Assembly (NCBI RefSeq): GCF_013114545.1
Contig: NZ_VTXI01000005.1
Location: 124,001-188,000, forward strand
Source of the DNA: Vibrio sp. RE86
GTDB lineage: Bacteria > Pseudomonadota > Gammaproteobacteria > Enterobacterales > Vibrionaceae
DNA: 64,000 nucleotides
Direction: 5' to 3'
In this document: positions 38,707 to 45,639 of the stretch, in pieces
How the letters are laid out: every line of letters starts with the position of its first letter
How positions within the stretch are numbered: the first letter of the stretch is position 1
The notes under the pieces: model-generated
Seen by the model: only the letters and a program-made list of their open reading frames with translations
Told to the model about the DNA's origin: nothing
Database searches by the model: none
Program-made: the position numbers and the translations under genes

Positions 38707-39468
38707 GTGATTGATCAGCTTAAAGATATGGGCAGCTTAGGCGATAAGTTTACAAAAATTGGCAAAGTTGGAGGTGAAAAGAGACAGCATACTTTGTGTT
38801 TTGTAGTAATTCTCACACTCATTATTCTTGCCGTTTCGATCTGTGGTTATAAGGATATATCTGCTAAAGAGTCTAACTTTAAGGATATAAATGAAACCTA
38901 CTCTTTTGCCCTAGTCGAAATCGAACGAGGCCTCAAAGCTATTGATATATGTTTATCTAGTAACAATAGTAACAATAGTAACAATAGTAACAATAGTAAC
39001 AATAGTAACAATAGTAACAATAGTAACAATGAATGCTCTTATCTTGATACAAATGAAATTACTAAACGTATTAGGACTTTTAATAATGATGCAGATGAAA
39101 TAATAAGTATAAACTCCATACGTATGCCGAATTTCAATAGCGGCAGTCTTTTTGATTATCGATATGAGCTTGAAAGTCTAAAACTTGATTTTCAGGTAAA
39201 TAAACCCAAAAGAGCACAATTTAAGAGCCCTTACTTGAGTATTCCTGTATTTGGTGAATTGCTGAAAGTTATTGCGCTAGGAAACATTGCGTCTTTTTAT
39301 GTAATTGTACTTTTTTTAATTGTGTACTTTAAGTTTATTCTTTGGGCCTTTGCTAAACCAATTTTTAATGAAGCACTCGAAGAATTTGGTCATCTATTGA
39401 ACTCACTCGATTCACGCCTTGGGAAAAAAGAAGAACCTAATGGTGAACAAAGGTCAACACAAGACTAG
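38707..39468 (+). CDS. Membrane protein with (Ser-Asn-Asn)8 repeat, unknown function
   Basis: 253 residues, GTG start after a strong AAAAAGGAG. Two membrane segments (about 30-48 and 190-215) enclose a probably periplasmic region. That region has a run of eight Ser-Asn-Asn units flanked by Cys (ICLSS and ECSY). The C-terminus is charged and cytosolic. I recognise no family. It lies 163 bases after mcrC on the same strand and could be an accessory of that operon or independent cargo. Confidence 0.75.
   Translation: MIDQLKDMGSLGDKFTKIGKVGGEKRQHTLCFVVILTLIILAVSICGYKDISAKESNFKDINETYSFALVEIERGLKAIDICLSSNNSNNSNNSNNSNNSNNSNNSNNECSYLDTNEITKRIRTFNNDADEIISINSIRMPNFNSGSLFDYRYELESLKLDFQVNKPKRAQFKSPYLSIPVFGELLKVIALGNIASFYVIVLFLIVYFKFILWAFAKPIFNEALEEFGHLLNSLDSRLGKKEEPNGEQRSTQD
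38959..39030 (+). repeat. Eight perfect tandem copies of AGTAACAAT
   Basis: The 9-bp unit is repeated eight times without a mismatch, encoding (SNN)8. Perfect identity indicates recent expansion by slippage. Because the unit is a multiple of three, copy-number change lengthens or shortens the protein and does not switch it off. Confidence 0.97.
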
Positions 39469-39525
39469 CCATTATGAAAATGGCGGTGTGCAATAATAAT
39501 TGTCATCTCCATGGGCACAAACAAG

Positions 39526-40176
39526 TTAACTCATTTGTGCCTCTCTTCGTCCCGCAAAATTCACGTTAAACACCACTTCTGGTCCATCACCTCGTTTACG
39601 CTCATCGAGAGTTACTTCCATGAGCTTAATTTGCAGCTTGTCTTTCTTGAGTGCAAGCTGGTGGCGTTCTAGTCTAGTCAGTGTAGAGGTTAGAGACTCA
39701 ATGCGAGCTATCAATCTATCCTCAACATCGGTGAGTTTTAGCTGATTTTGTTCGAGCTTGTGTTTGGTCTTGCTATCGGTTTCATTCTGGATAATTTGCT
39801 CTTGCTCGGCCCACTTTTGCGAAACACTTATAAGCCTTGCTCGGGCATACAGTAATTCTGAATCTAAAGATTGAATTTGAGAGGCGCAAGTGAAAAGCTC
39901 TTTGCTCAAAAACTCAGAGTAGCCACCGTGACTGCGGGCATTCGTGTTCTTGGCACAATCGGGTGTAGGTGCTGGTTTCGCAGGTGCGCATAATTGATCA
40001 TTATCCACCAGCTTAGCCATAATTTTCGCCTGTTTCTGGTTGATGTTACGTCTTGCTGAATTGTAGTTGATGCCTTTGAGTTCGCACCAAGCCCTAAGTC
40101 CAATCCCTGTTGTTTTGAGTGCTTCGACATACTCAATTTTGGCTTGTTCCCAGTCTAACGATGGGGTTCTAGACAT
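39526..40176 (-). CDS. HTH plus coiled-coil protein, resembling a small terminase subunit
   Basis: 216 residues. The N-terminal 50 residues (WEQAKIEYVEAL, then GIGLRAWCELKGINYNSARRNI) look like a helix-turn-helix as in phage TerS proteins. A linker follows, then a long coiled coil (about 100-195) and a short tail. This is the general TerS layout, but the match is architectural and no close relative is remembered. It is the last gene of the leftward island-end block. A plain DNA-binding regulator is an alternative. Confidence 0.55.
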   Translation of the reverse strand: MSRTPSLDWEQAKIEYVEALKTTGIGLRAWCELKGINYNSARRNINQKQAKIMAKLVDNDQLCAPAKPAPTPDCAKNTNARSHGGYSEFLSKELFTCASQIQSLDSELLYARARLISVSQKWAEQEQIIQNETDSKTKHKLEQNQLKLTDVEDRLIARIESLTSTLTRLERHQLALKKDKLQIKLMEVTLDERKRGDGPEVVFNVNFAGRREAQMS

Positions 40177-40269
40177 AATTCAGGGCTCATTCATTGAAAA
40201 TTTCAGCCAGCTTATTGGCCGACTCACTACGCATCAAATGCAGGTTCAAAAACTGAGTGGCCGATGTTT

Positions 40270-40845
40270 TCAAGGTGTCTTAATACGTCCCACAACAAAA
40301 TCTCTGCAACCTTTAGTCACGTCCCTCTTAGATCTCATCTTTGCCATATAGGATAGGTGGTAAATAATCTGCCTATACGTCTTATCATCGGCTCGCTTTA
40401 GATGGTGAGTCTGGTTGAGGGTTACTTTTGCCTGGCCAAATTCACGCCATATTTCTACTAGATCACTAAAAGTACGGTGACCCTTAGAAGCCTTCTGCCC
40501 ATTGAGAATGATGACTAAGTGATAATGCTGAGCGCTCGCTTTGTCTTGCTCCCGACACCATAGGTGATTAACCCATACGTTGGGTTGGTAGTGATTATCG
40601 AGTTGTCCTTTAAGTTGTTGCAGAGCTTCGGTCAAAACCGTGTTGTCCTCAGAGTACTGACTGCAATGAAGGGTGAAGCAAAGAAAAGTGAGCTTGGAAT
40701 AGAATTTCCTACCAGTTTCCATTGCACTAACTACTTTCTCCATGTGTGCGAAGTTTAATGGTTGGCTTCGATTGGCGTTTACATCAAAACCAGTTCCTTT
40801 GCGTTCAAATACAGACGATGTGATTAAGCGTGGTGGGCGAGTCAT
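40270..40845 (-). CDS. YagK/YfjJ (inovirus Gp2) family protein, HUH-like
   Basis: 191 residues with the family pattern: an N-terminal LTFLCFTLHCSQYSEDN strand, then HYHLVIILNG, which reads as a His-hydrophobic-His metal motif, and a C-terminal YRQIIYHLSYMAK with candidate Tyr nucleophiles. The family occurs in P4-like elements and filamentous phages and is thought to be replication-related. AAAGGA precedes the ATG. It lies in the leftward block between the IS21-like and TerS-like genes. Confidence 0.8.
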   Translation of the reverse strand: MTRPPRLITSSVFERKGTGFDVNANRSQPLNFAHMEKVVSAMETGRKFYSKLTFLCFTLHCSQYSEDNTVLTEALQQLKGQLDNHYQPNVWVNHLWCREQDKASAQHYHLVIILNGQKASKGHRTFSDLVEIWREFGQAKVTLNQTHHLKRADDKTYRQIIYHLSYMAKMRSKRDVTKGCRDFVVGRIKTP

Positions 40846-41002
40846 AGATATATTTATTTCCTTTTAAATTACGACTTGTGGATTTCTTATCTGTATGAAT
40901 TTATTGAATAAACTTCAGTTTATAGAAAAGTTAATTTGTGTTTTTGTCTCTCAGAAGCATCAGGTGGGCTCACTGGGTTTCTAATTGTCTCAACTGGTTC
41001 GA

Positions 41003-42178
41003 TTAAATCTGCTTTTTAATCTGTTTTGAGTCCCGTAACGGATCAGTACGTTTTACTAGCCTCTCTATGAAGCGAATGTCGATATTCTCTCTCTCGAACG
41101 CCAGCTTACATGCGCTGTTTAGTGAAGACTTGCTTGAGGGGGCTATTCGCAATAGCCTCCCGATACCTCGATAGGCATGTTCTGGGTATTGGCATTTTAG
41201 GAACAGGTTTTTGGTTACCAAACCGACGTACTTACCTATGGCATTGGCACGCGATTGCAGTCGAACTTGGTTAGTGCTGAACCCAATATGATTGGAAGAC
41301 AAGTGCTGCGGTTTAGTTAAGTACACAAAAGACTTGTTGCTGCGCTGGTGGCTTACCTTCATTTCGTGACTGAGTGCAATTTCTATGTGCTTATCGCTGG
41401 CTGTTACGTTTAACTGGTGACCAACATAGACATGAGGGACTGAGTAGTAGTTATGGTCATACTCTATGTGGCAATCTGCGTAAACGACCCTCTGTACATG
41501 ATCGATAAAGTGATAACGCTTGATAGGTTTGTTGTCTGATGGAAATCCTAAGAACTGAGCATCACAATGAGACAAACTAGCTGTTAGCCATCGTTGGTTA
41601 GTGTCACTTTCCAGTTTCGCTAACTCTTGGTTTAGGTTGTGAAGAGTTGTAAAACAAGTCCATTTACCTCGAATAGCGGCTTTTAGAGATTTAATTCGGG
41701 CGTTTACAAAGAGAGATTCATACGTAGTTTGAGTTTCTTTCCCCTCTAGTTGGGACACTAAATCCAATAAGATTGGGTGCTGCTCTTTCGCTACTTTGTT
41801 TGAGAGCCATTTGCTTGTATCAATGTTTGACCCTTTACCAATGCCACCAGCAATTAGGCAATCAGCTATTGCTTCATAGAGCCCTTTACGGTCATTGAGG
41901 TAAGCTGCTCTGAGGGAAGTGTACCCAGTTAGGTGATTCACTGTTCCAACAATCAGAGCCGTTTTATGCGAGCTTTGATCCTCTGGAGTAATTGATAGCT
42001 TCTTGAGTCGAAAAACAGTGAGGGTAGGTGGCGGAGTCTTAAGTGCTTCAGCATCATGCTTTTGTAAAGACCTAGAAACGGTTGAAGGACTTATTCTTTC
42101 TAGTTGGGCGATCTCTCGATGGCCCAGCTTCAACTTGTGCTTGTAGAAAGCAAGGCGCAGTTTTTGGTTGAAGTTCAT
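41003..42178 (-). CDS. IS21 IstA-like protein lacking an obvious DDE triad
   Basis: 391 residues. An N-terminal helix-turn-helix (LGHREIAQLERISPSTVSRSL) is followed by a core related to IstA (ALIVGTVNHLTGYTSLRAAYLND). The IstA C-terminal beta barrel is clear (CHIEYDHNYYSVPHVYVGHQLNVTA), as is the helical tail (YPEHAYRGIGRLLRI). The first catalytic Asp expected before the ALIVGTV strand is not evident, and the region of the second Asp reads NIDTSKWL, unlike the usual VPDN. No istB partner and no IS ends were found. It probably is a DNA-binding protein descended from a transposase. Confidence 0.7.
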   Translation of the reverse strand: MNFNQKLRLAFYKHKLKLGHREIAQLERISPSTVSRSLQKHDAEALKTPPPTLTVFRLKKLSITPEDQSSHKTALIVGTVNHLTGYTSLRAAYLNDRKGLYEAIADCLIAGGIGKGSNIDTSKWLSNKVAKEQHPILLDLVSQLEGKETQTTYESLFVNARIKSLKAAIRGKWTCFTTLHNLNQELAKLESDTNQRWLTASLSHCDAQFLGFPSDNKPIKRYHFIDHVQRVVYADCHIEYDHNYYSVPHVYVGHQLNVTASDKHIEIALSHEMKVSHQRSNKSFVYLTKPQHLSSNHIGFSTNQVRLQSRANAIGKYVGLVTKNLFLKCQYPEHAYRGIGRLLRIAPSSKSSLNSACKLAFERENIDIRFIERLVKRTDPLRDSKQIKKQI

Positions 42179-42203
42179 GGCGGAATCCCGAGGAGCAGGG
42201 AAC

Positions 42204-42389
42204 CTAAAGCTCCCATTGTTGTGTTTTCAGATAGACCCAAGTATCGATATCTTCCGTTCGCCAGCGAGGGCGGTTGTTGTTTACCATCACTGGCTTTGGG
42301 AAGTCTGATGTTCTTCGCAGCTTGGTTAAGGTTGTATAACTAATCCCTCCAAGCTGCGCGCATACTTGCTTTACAGTGAAGAGCCTCAT
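42204..42389 (-). CDS. AlpA-type small HTH protein (second copy)
   Basis: 61 residues, MRLFTVKQVCAQLGG followed by ISYTTLTKLRRTSDFPKPV and a terminal RWRTEDIDTWV. This is the MerR-like winged helix of AlpA/excisionase proteins. Its ATG overlaps the stop of the upstream AlpA-like gene by four bases (ATGA), so the two are translated together. A likely role is excision factor or regulator of int. Confidence 0.85.
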   Translation of the reverse strand: MRLFTVKQVCAQLGGISYTTLTKLRRTSDFPKPVMVNNNRPRWRTEDIDTWVYLKTQQWEL

Positions 42390-42643
42390 TGTTTTAACGA
42401 CGCTCGTTCTTCACGGCGGGCTATCAAAGTTGCTACGACTTCCTTGATGGGTTTGGCTTGTACTCGTGCATCGATGATGGCCTGAACTTCGTGCTCAATA
42501 AAACCAACCGCTCTCGCACCTAATGAAATAGGCGGAACAAACGTCCCCATTGTGATTTGGCGATATAGCGTCGATTTACTGATTTGTAGGCGTTCTAGAA
42601 CTTCAGACTTACGAATGATTCGTGCAGGTGTAGAGTGATTCAT
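42386..42643 (-). CDS. AlpA-family regulator
   Basis: The ATG at 42643 gives 85 residues beginning MNHSTPARIIRKSEVLERL; the open frame extends to 42694 but adds an unrelated leader. The AlpA pattern is KSEVLERLQISKSTLYRQI and GTFVPPISLGARAVGFIEHEV. AlpA proteins bind near att sites and control excision or integrase expression. It is the upstream partner of a second small HTH gene. Confidence 0.88.
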   Translation of the reverse strand: MNHSTPARIIRKSEVLERLQISKSTLYRQITMGTFVPPISLGARAVGFIEHEVQAIIDARVQAKPIKEVVATLIARREERASLKQ

Positions 42644-42734
42644 CTTTATTGTTCCCAAATAGTGCCGTTGACTATCAAGCGGCTTCAGGAGCAATTAAAA
42701 AGCGTTTTGGAGTACTTGTCAGGGACACAACTAG

Positions 42735-43484
42735 TTATGACCCATTTTCAGTTTTGATCCAGCGGGCTACCGTTTTTCGAGATAGGTTTTCGTATTGAGC
42801 AGGTCTGCAATCTGTTTTTTCACGTAACGTAATTTGGATCTCTTCTGCTAGCTTGAATATCGATTTCTTTTTAGATGAAGTGAGATGTTGTTTTATTAGT
42901 GGACGTATATAGGTTTCGTACCAAGGTTCATAAGGGCTTGCTCGGCCACCAGTGGAAGTAGAATTAACACTCGACTCGCCATGTTTATACTTAGGTTCCA
43001 TAATGGCAATCGTAAAGCATATGCAAAACTCCTTGTAAGCAAGATAGACGCTGCTTTGGGAGGCTATCGGTAGAACGCCTTGTTCAATTAGGCATAGGTC
43101 TCTCAAGGACGTCATTATTGCGGATGCGAAATAGAGTTGCGCACAATCCCTTTCTAAAGCGAGCAGGTATAGAGCGTGTTCGATTAGCAGCAGAGAACCG
43201 TCTTCTGTTTCTTGTGCGCAGTTCAGGTCAATAACAATATTATTCTCAGCTATAGTTTGCTCCAGTACCTCAGTCAATTGCATGCTCATATCAGAGACCT
43301 CTTTTCTGAGCTCTGGCGATAGCTGTTTAGGATCAATTGGAATCGACATATACTTCTTAGTATCTTTAATGAAACTATCAAGCGTAGATTCAATATCTAC
43401 TGGAAAGGTAAGCTCAAGGTCACCATGGGATACTTTTCCATTAGGAGACGTCAAATATCGATTGCTTACAGTCTTAAATTCCAC
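42735..43484 (-). CDS. Protein of unknown function at the island right end
   Basis: 249 residues, GTG start at 43484 with GAGG about seven bases upstream. No family recognised. The middle is hydrophobic and helical (SLLLIEHALYLLALERDCAQLYFASAIMTSL, quoted in part as LLIEHALYLLALERDCA). The C-terminus has YEPWYETYIRPLIKQHL and ends KTVARWIKTENG, which looks like a helix-turn-helix. It is the first gene of the leftward block, 276 bases inside attR. Confidence 0.7.
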   Translation of the reverse strand: MEFKTVSNRYLTSPNGKVSHGDLELTFPVDIESTLDSFIKDTKKYMSIPIDPKQLSPELRKEVSDMSMQLTEVLEQTIAENNIVIDLNCAQETEDGSLLLIEHALYLLALERDCAQLYFASAIMTSLRDLCLIEQGVLPIASQSSVYLAYKEFCICFTIAIMEPKYKHGESSVNSTSTGGRASPYEPWYETYIRPLIKQHLTSSKKKSIFKLAEEIQITLREKTDCRPAQYENLSRKTVARWIKTENGS

Positions 43485-43679
43485 GTTTAGCCTCGCGAGT
43501 TTTTTAGTACAATGAATGTAGATTCTGTGCGAAGTAAAAATGGCAATTTGGGGTTTCGCAGGCTATTGCGAGGCACCTCGATTTTATTCTAAATTTGGGT
43601 GCTAGTTGATAAGCTGAAAATTGGCAAATTGGTCGACAATAATATGTGTGATAGCTCGTAAAAATAGTAATTTGTTACT

Positions 43680-43700
43680 AGTAATACGCGATGTAATACT
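43680..43700 (+). repeat. AGTAATAC-type motifs inside attR
   Basis: AGTAATACG (43680-43688) and TGTAATACT (43692-43700) resemble the reverse complement of the GGTATTACT motif clustered upstream of int. They lie 60-80 bases inside attR, where right-arm integrase sites are expected. The rest of the 345-base gap 43485-43829 holds attR and a terminator; no gene is seen. Confidence 0.45.
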
Positions 43701-43760
43701 TTGGATTTTTCACATTGAGATTTTCCTTTTAAATCATTGTCTTAAATTGCTAAGTGGGAC

Positions 43761-43781
43761 CTCTCACTCACCGCCACATTC
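43761..43781 (+). repeat. attR: right 21-bp direct repeat of the island
   Basis: An exact copy of 19682-19702, including the tRNA 3' end with CCA. The sequences outside the repeat differ. It marks the right junction; what follows would be the original chromosome. Confidence 0.93.
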
Positions 43782-43783
43782 TA

Positions 43784-43812
43784 AAGCCCCAGCAGAAATG
43801 CTGGGGCTTTTT
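43784..43812 (+). terminator. Displaced original terminator of tRNA-Ser
   Basis: An 11-bp stem AAGCCCCAGCA/TGCTGGGGCTT with a GAAA tetraloop and T5 begins three bases after attR. With the island removed, it would lie immediately after the tRNA CCA tail. Confidence 0.85.
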
Positions 43813-43829
43813 CGTTCAAGTTACTTTAA

Positions 43830-44801
43830 TCAATGCTGCTCCGAGTGAGTATAGTGAAACGGCGACTGTGCACCACACTTACAGTTGACGGTATAAACAT
43901 CTTTACGTTTGGAAACTCGAGTCTTTTTGTCACCACAAATAGCGCAAGCATGAGCCATCGAAGTGTTTGTATCGCAATCTGAGCAAGTAACGTAGTAGCC
44001 ATATTTACCGTATTTAGGCAGGGTATTTTTACTCTGACACTTCTTACATTGAAACCATGACGAAACCTTTGCTGTGTTAGAATATTGAGTTCCCTCAGTC
44101 AGTACTCTCTCTGAATTATTAGTACTTTCTTCTAGCTTGTCGTTGCTTTGTTTTTGGTGAAGAGATAATGGCTTATGGGCTCCAAGCAAGAAGTACTTGA
44201 TGTTCATCAGTTCCGATGAGCTGAAAGAAGGGTTTGGTTTTAAAATATGGCTATTACAAGAAATGATCTCTTTGACTCGATTACCAATTATTTCCGCTTT
44301 AACTATTTGTGGAGAGAGTTTAGGTGGGATATGAGTACGATCAATAATCGCATCGTTGGATGCAGCACATAATACGTCCCAGCAGCGACCGCCAAAATAT
44401 CCTTGAAGAACTACGACAAGCACCTTAGCCAGTAGTGATTCTGCATTCTCGTTCAATAACTGTTTAAGTAGTTTAGCTTGCAGCTCTGCTTGGGTAATTG
44501 GCGATGGCATACCAATCCAGCGACCTCGTACCGTTCTTTGCCATTCTAATTGCTTATTGATCTTCACTGTGCCTTTTATAGATTTTGACTCTATGAGAAT
44601 AAAACCTTTGTTGTAGACAATTAAGTGATCTATTTGAGCAAACTCGTTGTTGTGTTGGATTCTTATATCATTGAAAACAAGAACATCGCTTCGATCTGAA
44701 AATTGACGTTTCAAATAAAAAGCAACATCACTCTCTACTTTATCGCCCAGCTGCCTTTTGTAATTGGTTGATGTCGAAAGATCTTTGTCTTTAACTATCA
44801 T
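43830..44801 (-). CDS. NERD-domain protein with zinc ribbons
   Basis: 323 residues. The N-terminal NERD domain shows EFAQIDHLIVYNKGFILIESKSIKG, with the D...E-x-K residues of nuclease-related folds. The C-terminus has several Cys pairs (CKKC, CSDC, CAIC, CKC) forming probable zinc ribbons as in topoisomerase-like tails. ATG at 44801 after an AGG. It lies just outside attR and converges on the displaced terminator. Substrate is unknown. Confidence 0.85.
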   Translation of the reverse strand: MIVKDKDLSTSTNYKRQLGDKVESDVAFYLKRQFSDRSDVLVFNDIRIQHNNEFAQIDHLIVYNKGFILIESKSIKGTVKINKQLEWQRTVRGRWIGMPSPITQAELQAKLLKQLLNENAESLLAKVLVVVLQGYFGGRCWDVLCAASNDAIIDRTHIPPKLSPQIVKAEIIGNRVKEIISCNSHILKPNPSFSSSELMNIKYFLLGAHKPLSLHQKQSNDKLEESTNNSERVLTEGTQYSNTAKVSSWFQCKKCQSKNTLPKYGKYGYYVTCSDCDTNTSMAHACAICGDKKTRVSKRKDVYTVNCKCGAQSPFHYTHSEQH

Positions 44802-45019
44802 TGTCCTAGCCTTTTTTTGTTTTCTCTTTATGCTATCACGCTCTTATCTTTTTAGGAGCAAGATGGCGTAGAGTATGTTTACTTTGTGATGCAGAGTAAA
44901 AATAGACAGCCATAGATGTGAAGGATTGCATCACAATAACTCATTCTTTTCTAATGCCTTATCGCCATATGCAATCAAGATGGTTATCATACCTTTAGAT
45001 AAACTTTAGGGTTTTAGGC

Positions 45020-45622
45020 ATGGATGTAAACGTCTCTTTTTACGACGAAAATGCGGCTCAATTGGCTGAGCAATATGACTCCGTTGATTTTGAATCCGTA
45101 CACGACAGTTGGCGTTCATATTGGCCGTTATCTGGTAGTCGAGTGTTGGATGTCGGGGCAGGCTCAGGGCGAGACGCTCAGTGGTTCGACTCACATGGTT
45201 GTAAGGTCGTCGCTATTGAGCCTTCGGCAGTTTTTCGTCAGTTAGGTCAACAGCGTACTTCGGCCACAGTTCATTGGGTTGATGCCCAGCTACCAGACCT
45301 TAGTAACCCAGACGCTTTGTCCCATAACTTCGATCTGATTCTTGTATCAGCGGTGTGGATGCATATTCCTGTTCCTAAACGTTATCAGTCTCTTTGCTCT
45401 TTAGTGGAGCGGTTAGCTGAAGGTGGAAGAATAGTCATTACTCTACGTCACGGTGCCTTCGGAGATGGCCGCACAAGTTATGGCGTTTCTCTTGCGGAAG
45501 TAGAACAACTTGCGCAGCGATTAGGGTTATTGATCTGCCACGTTGAAGATACTGAAGATGGGCTATCTCGGACAGGATTGACTTGGCAAACAGTGGTATT
45601 AGAAAAATATCAACACAGATGA
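45020..45622 (+). CDS. Class I SAM-dependent methyltransferase
   Basis: 200 residues with motif I VLDVGAGSGRDAQWF, motif II VVAIEPS and FDLILVSAVWMHIP. This is the UbiE/tellurite-type small-molecule or protein methyltransferase fold. No NPPY/DPPY motif for DNA adenine methylation was found. The next gene, an HNH nuclease, starts 17 bases after the stop, suggesting an operon. Substrate unknown. Confidence 0.88.
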   Translation: MDVNVSFYDENAAQLAEQYDSVDFESVHDSWRSYWPLSGSRVLDVGAGSGRDAQWFDSHGCKVVAIEPSAVFRQLGQQRTSATVHWVDAQLPDLSNPDALSHNFDLILVSAVWMHIPVPKRYQSLCSLVERLAEGGRIVITLRHGAFGDGRTSYGVSLAEVEQLAQRLGLLICHVEDTEDGLSRTGLTWQTVVLEKYQHR

Positions 45623-45639
45623 GCAATAGGAAGTAAGCA

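Larger units (their letters stand above)
19682..43781. mobile_element. 24-kb integrative genomic island at tRNA-Ser carrying defence genes
   Basis: The element is bounded by exact 21-bp repeats derived from the tRNA 3' end. It carries a P4-type integrase next to attL and AlpA-type excisionase or regulator genes near attR. Cargo is a zinc-ribbon protein, two SF1 helicases, type I restriction-modification, Nudix, nuclease-DUF2075, McrBC and a repeat-bearing membrane protein. The leftward block at 39.5-43.5 kb resembles satellite or integrative-element backbone. No conjugation or capsid genes are present, so movement would need a helper. Confidence 0.9.

Noticed and set aside
38959..39030. Tandem repeat as a CRISPR array
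   Set aside because: The 9-bp units are contiguous with no spacers and lie inside a reading frame; no cas genes are present.
39514..39541. Hairpin GGCACAAA / TTTGTGCC as a terminator between the convergent genes
   Set aside because: It overlaps the end of the leftward gene and has no T tract on either strand; possible but unsupported.
41003..42178. An active IS21 insertion sequence
   Set aside because: No istB, no terminal inverted repeats or target duplication seen, and catalytic residues are not evident.
19703..43760. Integron cassette array
   Set aside because: No attC-type repeats or IntI-like insert found; the integrase is P4-type with its own tRNA att site.
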